The notes beneath the pieces were generated by a model, which was given only the letters and a program-made list of their open reading frames with translations, was not told the DNA's origin and searched no databases. A stretch of DNA of 64,000 bases. Source: Streptomyces parvulus. Lineage in GTDB: Bacteria > Actinomycetota > Actinomycetes > Streptomycetales > Streptomycetaceae. Positions 17,548-27,000 of this stretch are shown here, one piece after another. A program made the translations under genes and the position numbers. Where the stretch lies: contig NZ_BMRX01000015.1 in NCBI RefSeq assembly GCF_014648855.1, positions 161,155 to 225,154 on the forward strand. Direction: 5' to 3'. Within the stretch, counting starts at the first letter, position 1. Each line of letters begins with the position of its first letter.

Positions 17548-18240
17548 TCAGTCGGCCTCGGCGGCAGGTACCGCCACGGGCCGGAGTACCGTCAAAGGGC
17601 CCTCCTGACCGGCCACCATGGCGAAGGGGAACCGGTCGACCTCCAGGCAGAGAGCGACGTCGTCCGGGTGGGACCCGGCCCGCAGGCCTTCCGCGAGTTC
17701 CCCCGCCGCGCGTGAGGTCCGCGCGCGGTGGACGTAGGGGGCGGGGTCGGCACCGTCACCGTCCACCCGCCGGGCGATGTACTCGGCACAGGCCAGGTCC
17801 TCCTCCGCCCGCCCGTCCTCCCCGGTGACGACGAAGGTGACCGGCCCGGCCGCCCTGCTCCGGAGGTACCGCGCGGTCGGTCCGGCCACCGCGAAGCTCG
17901 CGCACAGGACCAGCGGCGCCTGAGCCACGGCCAGCGCCCCGACGGTCCCGGCCGTCGTCTTCTGCACCAGGGTCCGACCGCCGAAGTCCGCGGACCTGAG
18001 CAGGGCGGGTGAGTTCACCGCGTCGAACCCGGGCGCGGGAGCCCCGTCCTTCAGGGCGAGCCAGTCCCCTCCGCCCTCCTTGAGTGCGAGCGCCTCACGT
18101 TCGGTCGAGGCGAGTACGATCCGCTCGGCTCCGCGCGAGAACGCCCAGGCGGCCACGGTGAAGGCCCGCATCACGTCGACGACGACCGCGACCCGGGGAG
18201 TCTCGGTCAACTCCGGTATGCCCGTGAACTGATGATCCAT
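17548..18240 (-). CDS. 2-phosphosulfolactate phosphatase family protein (ComB-like)
   Basis: This 230-residue protein follows the ComB pattern: VVVDVMRAFTVAAWAFSRGA near the N-terminus, FDAVNSPALL, then LVQKTTAGTVGAL and a late FVVTGEDGR segment. ComB hydrolyses 2-phosphosulfolactate in coenzyme M biosynthesis in archaea. Streptomyces makes no coenzyme M, so the bacterial relatives probably act on another phosphate or in sulfolactate metabolism. It is a single gene, convergent with nothing obvious and unrelated to the furanoside block beyond being its right-hand neighbour. Confidence 0.8.
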   Translation of the reverse strand: MDHQFTGIPELTETPRVAVVVDVMRAFTVAAWAFSRGAERIVLASTEREALALKEGGGDWLALKDGAPAPGFDAVNSPALLRSADFGGRTLVQKTTAGTVGALAVAQAPLVLCASFAVAGPTARYLRSRAAGPVTFVVTGEDGRAEEDLACAEYIARRVDGDGADPAPYVHRARTSRAAGELAEGLRAGSHPDDVALCLEVDRFPFAMVAGQEGPLTVLRPVAVPAAEAD

Positions 18241-18467
18241 CGCGCCATTGTGCCGGGCGCGCTCCGTCCCCGCTCGTGACCGCGGAGGCCCGCATCGACG
18301 CGATGCGGCCCACGGTGACCCCGCGCCCGGCCAACCACGTGAAAACAGCGGACATTTCGGGCATCAGGCGACGGGTCGGGAAGTGGACTCCGCTCCCGCC
18401 GTGCCTCGTTCCGCCGCGGCGGGGTAGTCGTGGCGGAGGACGGAAACCGGAGCAGGAGGTGCCGACG

Positions 18468-18881
18468 GTGAGTGGATCATCCCTACGGGCAGTGGGCTGG
18501 GCAAGGTCGTTGCCGCTCAGCAGAGATGTGAAGACGGCACGTGACTGGGCCCGGGACAACCTGCGCAAGCTGGAGTGGACCGCCAGGGCTCCGGACACCG
18601 TGGACGCCGTCCTGCTGACCGTCTCGGAGCTCGTCACCAACGCGCAGGTGCACGCCCGCAGCAACGCCCAGCTGATGATGACCTGGGACGAGCGCTGCCT
18701 GCACATCGCCGTCCACGACGCCTCGGCCCAGCTTCCGCTGCCCCGGGCCGCGAGCACCGACGGGCTGGGCGGGCGCGGGATGTTCCTCGTCGAGGCGCTG
18801 GCGGACGACTGGGAGGCCCGCCCCTGCCCCGACGGCAAGACCGTCATGGCCTGCTTCCACCCGCCCGCCCCGGCGTCGTAG
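18468..18881 (+). CDS. RsbW-like ATP-binding anti-sigma/regulatory protein
   Basis: This is a 137-residue GHKL-fold protein of the HATPase_c_2 type common in Streptomyces. The N-box reads SELVTNAQVHA (about residues 52-62) and the G-box GGRGMFLVEALADDWE (about 103-118). Such proteins bind ATP, phosphorylate STAS antagonists on serine and hold sigma factors or other partners. GTG 18468 follows AGGAGGT; a longer frame upstream lacks homology. STAS partners are encoded nearby (21.3 and 29.6 kb), but no sigma gene is in the window. Confidence 0.88.
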   Translation: MSGSSLRAVGWARSLPLSRDVKTARDWARDNLRKLEWTARAPDTVDAVLLTVSELVTNAQVHARSNAQLMMTWDERCLHIAVHDASAQLPLPRAASTDGLGGRGMFLVEALADDWEARPCPDGKTVMACFHPPAPAS

Positions 18882-18965
18882 CTCCGCGCGCGTCCGGGTG
18901 CGGGGCGCGAGCGGCTCGCCGCCCGCCCGGATGCGTACCCGCGGCTTCTGCAGGAGCCTGGAACC

Positions 18966-19148
18966 ATGGCGGAACCGCTCGTACCTCCCCAGGAAACCCC
19001 TCCGGTCGAAGGGTCCACGGCCGAGGCCCACGAGGAGCGCCCCGACGGCGGAATCTGGGAGCACCCCAGGATCTGGACGTGGATCATCCTCGTCGGCGCC
19101 GTGATCTTCGCCGGCTTCTTCGTCGCCCGGGCCATCTCACTGATGTAG
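18966..19148 (+). CDS. Small single-pass membrane protein (DUF6480-like)
   Basis: This 60-residue protein has an acidic, proline-rich N-terminal half followed by one membrane helix (TWIILVGAVIFAGFFVARAI). A GGAG ribosome site precedes ATG 18966. The pattern resembles small conserved Streptomyces membrane proteins often labelled DUF6480; function unknown. The following 200 bases hold no other gene. Confidence 0.7.
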   Translation: MAEPLVPPQETPPVEGSTAEAHEERPDGGIWEHPRIWTWIILVGAVIFAGFFVARAISLM

Positions 19149-19348
19149 CCGGGCCCGCGTGGGCTCACTCACCTGCGGAGCGGGGTCGGACCGGCCGGCT
19201 CGTGCCGCCGGCCCGGTGGCGGCCGGCCGGAACCGGCTGACCGGGGAACCGCCGCCCCCGACGTGGCGGCGCCGACCCTCGACGGCCTGTGTGTGCCCAC
19301 CCCCGCCCCGGGGCACCCGGCCGGTCGGACCGCGACGAGGAGGGCACC

Positions 19349-19846
19349 GTGACGAGCCGGCCCAGCAGCCCCCCGGAGGCCCGGGCCGGCCCGCTCCTGC
19401 TGCTGGGCCTGCTCGGGGTCTGCTACGCCGTGGCCGCGATCGGCGGCCTGGCGTCCGCCGACGCCGGCGGCACGTACCAGTCGCTCGACCGTCCCCCCTG
19501 GGCCCCGCCCGCCTCGCTCTTCGGTCCGGTGTGGACCGTCCTCTACGGCACCGTCGCCGTCGCGGCGTGGCTGTATCTGCGCCGGCCGGCCGCGCCGCTC
19601 CGACCGGCGATGGTCTGGTGGGCGGTGCAGCTGGGCCTCAACCTGGCGTGGACGCCGCTGTTCTTCGCCGCCGGCCAGTACGGACTCGCCTTCGCCGACA
19701 TCTGCCTCCTGCTCCTGGCCCTGACCGCGACGATCATCGCCTTCGGCCGGCACCGGCGTGCCGCCGCGCTCCTGCTGCTGCCGTACGCGGCCTGGGTCGC
19801 CTACGCCGCCGCGCTCAACCTGGACCTCTGGCTCGACAACGCGTGA
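19349..19846 (+). CDS. TspO/MBR family tryptophan-rich membrane protein
   Basis: This 165-residue protein has five predicted membrane helices and the TspO hallmarks: SLDRPPWAPPASLFGPVWT near residue 50, then QLGLNLAWTPLFF, and a closing AALNLDLW. TspO proteins bind porphyrins and other hydrophobic ligands and respond to light or oxidative stress. GTG 19349 has GAGGAGGG just upstream. It is followed by another short hydrophobic protein on the same strand. Confidence 0.92.
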   Translation: MTSRPSSPPEARAGPLLLLGLLGVCYAVAAIGGLASADAGGTYQSLDRPPWAPPASLFGPVWTVLYGTVAVAAWLYLRRPAAPLRPAMVWWAVQLGLNLAWTPLFFAAGQYGLAFADICLLLLALTATIIAFGRHRRAAALLLLPYAAWVAYAAALNLDLWLDNA

Positions 19847-19952
19847 GAGAGGTACCGCGCGCCCCCGGCCGGAACCCGTCGTGGCCGCCCGGTGTCGCCG
19901 TGGGGCTCCTGGGAACACGACGTGCCGAGTTTCCCCGGATGAGGAGGACGTC

Positions 19953-20324
19953 GTGAACGGCACCGCGGTGAGGGTCCTGGGCGCGGCGACCGCCGCCTAC
20001 AGTGCGGCCATCATGATCCGGCCCCGATGCCTGGGCAGGCCGTGCGGCCTCACCGGGCCCGACGGGGACGTGCCGACGTCGACCGCTCTGCTGATCAGGG
20101 CCGTCGGAGCCCGGGACCTGGCGGTCGGCACGGCCATGCTCCTGGCTTCCGGCCCGTCGGCGCGGCGGACCGCGACCGCGTGCCGGGTCGCCGCCGACCT
20201 CTCGGACGCCGCCCTCTTCGGCACCCTGCTGCCCGACGCCGGCCGCCGCCCGAAGATCGCCGGCTTCGCCGCCGCGTGGGGCGCACTGTGCGCGGCCGCG
20301 GCCGCCGCGGAATCCCGCGGCTAG
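19953..20324 (+). CDS. Small hydrophobic protein, resembles DUF4267 family
   Basis: This 123-residue protein starts at GTG 19953 with GAGGAGG five bases before. It has three or four hydrophobic segments with a central RAVGARDLAVGTAMLL motif, the pattern of DUF4267-type membrane proteins. Function is unknown. It may be co-transcribed with tspO, whose stop is 106 bases upstream. Confidence 0.7.
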   Translation: MNGTAVRVLGAATAAYSAAIMIRPRCLGRPCGLTGPDGDVPTSTALLIRAVGARDLAVGTAMLLASGPSARRTATACRVAADLSDAALFGTLLPDAGRRPKIAGFAAAWGALCAAAAAAESRG

Positions 20325-20412
20325 CCCGCGCGACCGGCCCGCTCGGTGGCCGCCGGAGGCGGCCGCCCCCGGCGGACTTGCGCCGGCCCGTGCGCGCGAG
20401 CACGGTGGAGGC

Positions 20413-21171
20413 ATGAGTGGCAAGGACGGCCCCACACTCATCTCGTCGGTCCAGCGAGCCTTCCGGCTGATGGAAGCGGTCGGCGCGCACGACGGCGGCG
20501 TCCCGGCCAAGCAGCTGGCCCGCGAGACGGGCCTGGCCCTGGCCACCACCTACCACCTCCTGCGCACGATGGTCCACGACGGCTACGTGCGCAAACTCGA
20601 CGACGGCACCTTCGTCCTCGGCGAGAAACTGGGCGCGCTGCACGGCGGCAGCCGCGAGCAGGCGGCGCTCAGCAGGGTCCGCCCCACGCTCGCGGAGCTG
20701 CGCGACGGCCTGTCCGCCGCGGCCTACCTGACCTTCTACGAGGACGGCGAGATACGTGTCGCGGAGATCGTGGACGGCCCCAAGGCGCCGCGCGTCGACC
20801 TGTGGGTGGGCTTCGAGGACGCGGGACACGCCACCGCACTGGGCAAGTGCGTGCTGCGCGAACTGGACCCGGAGGCCCGCGCCGACTACCTCTCCCGTCA
20901 CACGCTGAACGACCTCACCCCCCGCACCATCACCTACCGCCGCGAACTGCTGCGCCGCCTCGACGCCGCCGCTCTGGTGCCCGCCGTCACCGACGTCGAG
21001 GAGTACGCGCTGGGCACGGCGTGCGTGGCGGTGCCCGTCCGTCAGGGCGACACCATCGGCGCGCTCGGGATCTCCGTGAACATCAGCCGTGCCGCCTCGC
21101 TCGACGACGCCGTGGCGCGTCTGGTCGTCACCGCGGAGCGGGTCTCCCGGGGGCTCTCGCTCACCATCTGA
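20413..21171 (+). CDS. IclR-family transcriptional regulator
   Basis: This 252-residue regulator has an N-terminal winged helix (about 8-70: SSVQRAFRLMEAV, ETGLALATTYHLLRTM) and a C-terminal GAF-like IclR effector domain (about 85-250), with DAGHATALGKC and EEYALGTACVAVPV. IclR proteins sense aromatic or central carbon metabolites. No catabolic gene is adjacent, so the target may be elsewhere or the gene itself. Confidence 0.92.
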   Translation: MSGKDGPTLISSVQRAFRLMEAVGAHDGGVPAKQLARETGLALATTYHLLRTMVHDGYVRKLDDGTFVLGEKLGALHGGSREQAALSRVRPTLAELRDGLSAAAYLTFYEDGEIRVAEIVDGPKAPRVDLWVGFEDAGHATALGKCVLRELDPEARADYLSRHTLNDLTPRTITYRRELLRRLDAAALVPAVTDVEEYALGTACVAVPVRQGDTIGALGISVNISRAASLDDAVARLVVTAERVSRGLSLTI

Positions 21172-21255
21172 AATCCGGGCCCTTGTGACGGCGTCGGCGG
21201 TCCCGTTTCCTGGATGAGGCAGGACAAATCGGGCGGCACATGTGAGGGATGGATA

Positions 21256-21660
21256 GTGACTGAGCAAGAGCTGGCAGGACCGCAGGGGTCGGTCGGTTAC
21301 CGCGTGACGAACGGCTGGACCGTCGTCGGCGCCAGTGGTGAGATCGACATCGCCTTCGCGCCCGTCGTGCGCGCCGCGGTCGTCCGGCTCCTGGACGACG
21401 GTCACCGGCACTTCGTCCTCGATCTGCGCGGGGCCCCGTTCCTGGACTCGGCGGGGCTCGGGATGATCGTGGCGGTCACCAAGCGCATCCAGGCCCGGCA
21501 CGGCTCGCTGCGGATCGCGTGCGACGACGAGCGGCTGCTCCGGGTGTTCCACCTCGGCGGACTGCGTCCCGTCTACTCGTTCCACGACACCGTCGAAGAG
21601 GCCACCGCCCGGCCCGCCGGCGCCGACGAGCTGGCCGACTGGCCGCACGTGCGGCACTGA
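21256..21660 (+). CDS. STAS-domain anti-sigma factor antagonist
   Basis: This 134-residue STAS protein carries VVGASGEIDIAFAPVVRAAV and FLDSAGLGMIVAVTKRI, whose serine is the expected phosphorylation site. It would release a partner from an RsbW-like kinase when dephosphorylated. I prefer GTG 21256, preceded by GAGGGATGG, over the in-frame ATG 21214, which has no ribosome site. It stands as a single gene. Confidence 0.88.
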   Translation: MTEQELAGPQGSVGYRVTNGWTVVGASGEIDIAFAPVVRAAVVRLLDDGHRHFVLDLRGAPFLDSAGLGMIVAVTKRIQARHGSLRIACDDERLLRVFHLGGLRPVYSFHDTVEEATARPAGADELADWPHVRH

Positions 21661-21690
21661 GGCCCGGGGTCCGGGCCTACACTCGCGGCC

Positions 21691-22296
21691 ATGAACCGAT
21701 GGGAGCAGCTGACCGGCGGCAGGACCGGCGAGCAGTACGCGGCCCGCTTCGCGGAGCTGGCCGAGGGCGGGCAGGACGTGCACGGCGAGGCCCGGCTGTG
21801 CGCCACGCTGGTGCCCCGCGGGTCGCGCGTCCTGGACGCCGGCTGCGGCACCGGCCGGGTCCTGATCGAACTGGCCCGACGGGGATACGACGGCGTCGGC
21901 GTCGACCGCGACGCCTCCATGCTGGCCGTGGCGCGCAGGACCGCGCCGGCACTGACCTGGCTGGAGGCCGACCTCGCGGAATTCGACCCGGCCGCCACGG
22001 GTGTCACCCCCGGCTTCGACCTCGTCGTCGCCGCGGGCAACGTCTTCCCCCTCCTCGCACCGGGCACCGAGGCCGGCGTCGCCGCCGCACTCGCCGGCGC
22101 CCTGAAGCCCGGCGGGCTGCTCGTCGCGGGCTTCGGCCTGGACCGGGAGCACCTGCCCGTACCGCCCGGCCTCACCCTGGCCCAGTACGACGCCCACTGC
22201 GCCGCCGCGGGCCTCACGCTCGCCGACCGCTTCGCCACCTGGGACGCCGAGCCCTACACGGGCGGCGGATACGCGGTGAGCGTCCACCGCCGCTGA
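21691..22296 (+). CDS. Class I SAM-dependent methyltransferase
   Basis: This 201-residue protein has the full methyltransferase nucleotide-binding motif (VLDAGCGTGRVLIELARRGY, about residues 47-66) and GVDRDASML as motif II. ALKPGGLLVAGFGLD serves as the post-I strand. The substrate is unknown. It starts 30 bases after the STAS gene and may share its transcript. Confidence 0.88.
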   Translation: MNRWEQLTGGRTGEQYAARFAELAEGGQDVHGEARLCATLVPRGSRVLDAGCGTGRVLIELARRGYDGVGVDRDASMLAVARRTAPALTWLEADLAEFDPAATGVTPGFDLVVAAGNVFPLLAPGTEAGVAAALAGALKPGGLLVAGFGLDREHLPVPPGLTLAQYDAHCAAAGLTLADRFATWDAEPYTGGGYAVSVHRR

Positions 22297-22497
22297 CCGG
22301 GAACCGCACTCCAACCCCCGACCTCGCCGCGCGGCCCGACGACCTCACGCCTCCGCGACCTCACCGGCAGCCCGGTCGCGGGGGCGGACGGGCGGCGGAC
22401 CGGGCCGGCAAGGAGGGGGTAGGCCGGTGATCCTGGGTACCCGCCGCCGCCCCGGCGTGATCGCCGGACCGCACGTCAGGCACCAGGAGGCAGACCC

Positions 22498-23376
22498 GTG
22501 AGCGAACAGCGCAATCCCGCGGAGCAGCACCCGACCCCCGAGTTCCCGTCCCAGGACCAGCCGCACCCCGGCTGGACGGGACCGATGGACCCGCCCCCGG
22601 ACCACGGCGAGGAGTCCTACCGCGGCAGTGGGCGGCTGGACGGCCGCAGGACCGTGATCACCGGCGGCGACTCCGGGATCGGCCGCGCGGTCGCCCTGGC
22701 CTTCGCCCGTGAGGGCGCCGACGTGCTCTTCACGCACCTGGACGACGAGAAGGACGACGCCGCCGAGACCGTACGGCTGATCGAGGCGGCCGGCCGCCGC
22801 GCGGTGCCGGTCGCGTGCGACGTACGGGAGGAGCGGAACTGCCGCGCGCTGATCGACCGCGCCGTCGCCGAGTTCGGCCGCATCGACGTCCTCGTGAACA
22901 ACGCGGCCTACCAGATGTCGCAGCCCGACGGCATCGAGGCGATCTCCACCGAGCAGTTCGACCGGGTGCTGCGCACCAATCTCTACGGCATGTTCTGGCT
23001 GTCCAAGATGGCTCTGCCGCACATCCCGGAGGGCGGCAGCATCATCAACTCCACGTCGGTACAGGCGTACAAGCCGAGCCCGCACCTGCTGGACTACGCG
23101 ATGACGAAGGGGGCCATCGTCACCTTCACCCAGGGGCTGGCGCAGATGCTGATCGAGCGGGGCATCCGCGTCAACGCCGTGGCGCCGGGCCCGGTGTGGA
23201 CCCCGCTGATCCCGGCGACCCTGCCGGACACCCGGTCGTTCGGCAGGCAGGCCCCCATCGGACGGCCCGCGCAACCCGCCGAGATGGCCCCCGCGTACGT
23301 CTTCCTCGCCTCGCCGGAGGCCTCGTACATCACGGCCGAGATCGTCAACGCCACGGGCGGAACCCCGCTGCCCTAG
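22498..23376 (+). CDS. SDR-family oxidoreductase with extended N-terminus (YghA/glucose-dehydrogenase-like)
   Basis: This 292-residue SDR starts at GTG 22498. A proline-rich 45-residue tail (PTPEFPSQDQPHPGWTGPMD) precedes the Rossmann motif TGGDSGIGRAVALAFA, as in the YghA/YhdF group. NNAAYQ, STSVQAYKPS and YAMTKGA supply the active-site Asn, Ser, Tyr and Lys. The group reduces aldehydes or oxidises sugars and is often stress-induced. It stands alone. Confidence 0.9.
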   Translation: MSEQRNPAEQHPTPEFPSQDQPHPGWTGPMDPPPDHGEESYRGSGRLDGRRTVITGGDSGIGRAVALAFAREGADVLFTHLDDEKDDAAETVRLIEAAGRRAVPVACDVREERNCRALIDRAVAEFGRIDVLVNNAAYQMSQPDGIEAISTEQFDRVLRTNLYGMFWLSKMALPHIPEGGSIINSTSVQAYKPSPHLLDYAMTKGAIVTFTQGLAQMLIERGIRVNAVAPGPVWTPLIPATLPDTRSFGRQAPIGRPAQPAEMAPAYVFLASPEASYITAEIVNATGGTPLP

Positions 23377-23536
23377 CCGCACCGCACCGCCGAGCACCGC
23401 CGAGCACCGTCAACAGGGCCCTCCTTTCCCCCGTTTGGGTGCGCCGCCCGAGGACACCCGGCAACGAGCCGCGGATGAGGGCACACGGTGCAAGACGGCA
23501 CCGCCCCTCCGCGACAACACCTGCGGAGGGCGCACC

Positions 23537-23980
23537 GTGAGCGACGACATGTGGACGTACCGGCCGACCAGCGGCCACATCCCCGGCACCGACCTGACCG
23601 GCTTCAAGGTCGAGGCGACCGACGGCAGCATCGGCAAGGTCGACAAGCACTCCAACGAGGTCGGCGACCAGTACATCGTCGTCGACACCGGGGTGTGGAT
23701 CTTCGGCAAGGAAGTCCTCCTGCCCGCCGGCACCATCACGGGCGTGAACACCGACGACAAGGTCATCCAGGTCTCCCGCACCAAGGACGAGATCAAGTCG
23801 GCCCCGGAGTTCGACAAGGACAAGCACCTCGGCGACGCCGGGTACCGGGAGCAGATCGGCACCCACTACGGCCGCCCGCACGATGCCCACGGGCCCACCC
23901 CGGGTTCCGGTCCCGCCGCTCCGGCGCCCGGCTCCATCCCGGGAACACCCGGTGGGACGCCGGGCCGCCCCACCCTGTAG
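23537..23980 (+). CDS. PRC-barrel domain protein
   Basis: This 147-residue protein has one PRC barrel (about 18-80: GFKVEATDGSIGKVD, QYIVVDTGVWIFGKEVLLP). A Pro/Gly-rich, disordered tail follows. PRC barrels of this short kind are abundant in Streptomyces and are linked to stress or RNA/ribosome maturation, without firm function. GTG 23537 has GGAGGG upstream. It converges with the STAND gene, leaving only 22 bases and no visible terminator. Confidence 0.85.
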   Translation: MSDDMWTYRPTSGHIPGTDLTGFKVEATDGSIGKVDKHSNEVGDQYIVVDTGVWIFGKEVLLPAGTITGVNTDDKVIQVSRTKDEIKSAPEFDKDKHLGDAGYREQIGTHYGRPHDAHGPTPGSGPAAPAPGSIPGTPGGTPGRPTL

Positions 23981-24002
23981 CTCTCAGGGGTTTTCCACCT
24001 GG

Positions 24003-27000
24003 TCAGACGGGGGCGGCCATCACATACGCCAGGCGCAGCAGGTCGCGCACCGCCGGACTGCCGGCGTCGGCCCGCGCCAGGGCGGCGAGTTCGGCGTCGT
24101 CCAGACCGGCCGGCGACCGCCGCAACAGCGCACCGTGATGGTGCAGATCATGAGACCGGGCCACGAACGAGAACGAGCGGCGCCGTGGCGGTGCCCCCGC
24201 GTCGAGCTGCCCCGAGTAGACGACGTGGTGTCCGCCCGGCGCCGCCACGACCTCGCGCACGCGGCCGGCCGAGCCGGCGAACGCGGCCGGGGCGTCGACC
24301 GGCGCCAGGTCCCGCCACGGGTCGAAGCAGTGGATCCGGATCCCGGAGCCCGCGTGACCGGCGACCAGGTCCCAGGCCGGGACCGCGCACAGCTGCGACA
24401 GCATCGGGGTGTCGCGCGATGCCACGGGCCGCATCCCCTCGGCGTCCAGCCGCCACAGCACCAGCCCGCCGTGCGCCCCCGCCGTCACCAGCGCGTCCTC
24501 CGAAGCGAAGACCATGTCCCGTACCGGCGCGTGCCAGTCCGGCACCCCTGCCGCGCTCAGCACACGGTCGAGGGCGGCGTGGACGGCGATCAGACGGTGG
24601 CCGTCCGACAGCACCATACGGTCGCCCCTGGGTGTGACGGCCGTCGGACCGCACGTGCGCAACGCCCACGGCCCGATGTCCACCTGGCGCAACTCGCCGG
24701 TCGCCCGCAGGGCCAGGACACGGGGCGCGAGGGGCAGTGACACCACGCAGCCGTACGCCGTGGCCGTCAGACGCGCCCCGGTCAGCGTCTCGCCCCGCGC
24801 CAGCACCCGTGCGCCGCTCTCCGTATAACGGATCAGTTCGGCCCGAGCGTCGTGCCCCTCGCACCGGCGCAGTGCGACCACCTCGCCGGGGCCCAGGGCG
24901 GCCAGCGCCCCGTGGTGCACGGGGCCCCGGTGGAGTACCGTCCGCATGCCGGACTCCAGGTCGACGGTCTCGATCACCTCGCGGGACCGCTCGTCGGCGT
25001 CACTCCTCAGGCGTGCGGTGGCCAGCACCGTGTCGCCGAACCCGAACGCGCAGTACGCGGCCGAGAGCAGGCCGAGGTCCTCGGGCAGCGTCCGGGTGGC
25101 CGCCCCGGCCGCCTCCTCCACGAGAGCGCGGGTGCGGCGCGGGGAGAGGGACCGCAGCCAGTCGAACAACTCGGCGTCCAAGGGACGGTCCGGCCTCCCC
25201 GCGCGCCGCGGGATCCGGCGTACCAGATGCACCGCGTCGGCGACCGGAGCGGACCGGACCAGCTCCCAGTACGCGGGCCAGTCCCGCCGGCGTGCCAGCC
25301 CGCGCGCCGTCTCGTCCAGCGCCGCCACCGACAGGTGCGGTACGGGCAGCAGCTCGCCCACCCACCCGTCCACCACGATGCTCGCCGCCGGCACCCGGCT
25401 GCGCAGGGAGTCGGGGTCGAGCACCCGCCGCTCCACTTCGACCTCCGCTTCCGGCGGCAGGCCCACCGCCCGCAACGCGCCGTTCTGTCGGCGCACCGCG
25501 TCGCCGAGGGACGACAAGTACGTGGCCGGAGCGCGATCGGCCAGGCGGCGCAGCCACGTCACGGCCTCCTCGCCGACCTCCACGGCGTCCCGGGGACGAT
25601 CCGCGTCGCGCAGGATCCCGTGCAGGCTCATCAGCGCCCTCGTCCACGCCGAGGTGTACCGGTCCGGATCGGCCTCGGCGAGGTGCCGGTTCAGCTCCGC
25701 CACCTCCCGCGCCGGCGCGACGGCCTCCTCGTGCCGGCCGCGTGCGGAGAGGTGGTCGCGCAGCCGTTCCAGACACGCGGTGAGCGGCGACAGCTCGACC
25801 GGCTCGCCCTCCCGTACCAACTGCCGGCTCAACTCGACGGCTTCGCGCAGGGCGACGTCCTCCGCGGGCGGGCGGAACGTGAGCGCCGCGGCGTTGGACA
25901 GCGCGATCGCCAGCCCCCGCCGCTGCCGGGGATCGTGGACGGCGGCCGTGCGGTAGGCCTCGGCCGCCTCCTGGTTGGCCCGGTACGCCTCCTCCCACCG
26001 GCCGACCGCCTCCAGGTGCACGCTGACATTGGCCAGCGCGGTGGCCCGGTACGGTTCGTACCGGCCCGGGTCGCCCTGGACGAGACGGGTGAAGAGGTCC
26101 ACCACGCGCCGCTGCGTCGCCACCGCCTCGTCGACCTGCCCGACGCGGCGCAGCAGACCGGCGACATTGGTCAGGGTGCGGCCGACGTGCTCCTCGTACG
26201 TCTCCGGATCGTCGGCGGCCAGCTCCTCGAACAGCTCGGACCCGCGCCGCGCCGCCTCCAGCGCCTCTTTCGTGCGCCCCAGTTCGCTCAGGTCGTTTCC
26301 GTACCCTGAGTACAGCCAGGCGCGCTCGTGCCGGTCCGCTGCCGCCGCCAACCGGGACGGGAAGAGCCGGACGTCGACGGCGGCCGCGCCGACCACGAGG
26401 TTCGCCGGGGTCGGGCGCGGCACGGCGTCCACCACCTCCTCCAGGAGCGCCGTCGTGATGTCGGGCAGCTCGGCCAAGGCGGTGAGGGCGGCGCCCCCGG
26501 CGGCGGCGGCGAGGCCGGGATCGGCGGCCAGCAGCGGATACAGGCAGCCGGGCCCGAGGTGCGGCCAGCGGTCCGCCGCCGCGATCAGGGTCGACACCGC
26601 CCGGGCGGGTCCGGAGCCGTGCCGCAGCACGGCGTCCGCGGTGTCCGCCGCCCACGCCTGTGCCGGGTAGTCCGCCGGGTGGCCCGGCACGGTCAGCGCG
26701 ACGAAGTCCTCCGCCAGCCGGTCCGGATAGAGCGGTTCGAGGACCGTGCCGGCCATGCCCTCGGGCGGCGGGTAGCAGACGCCGTGGTCCGCCAGCACCG
26801 TGGGCGTGGGGTGCCCGGTCTCCAGCGCGTCCACCAGCCGCTTTCCCCGCTCGTGCGGTTGCGCGCCGCTCAGGGAGGCGGTGAAGACCACCCGGTTCAT
26901 GACGGCAGGGGGCAGGGTGATCCGTCCGGCGCCGCGCCCGTCGTGCAACAGGGTCCAGCCCAGGTGCTCCCGGTCGAGGAGGTACAGGGTGAGCCCGGCC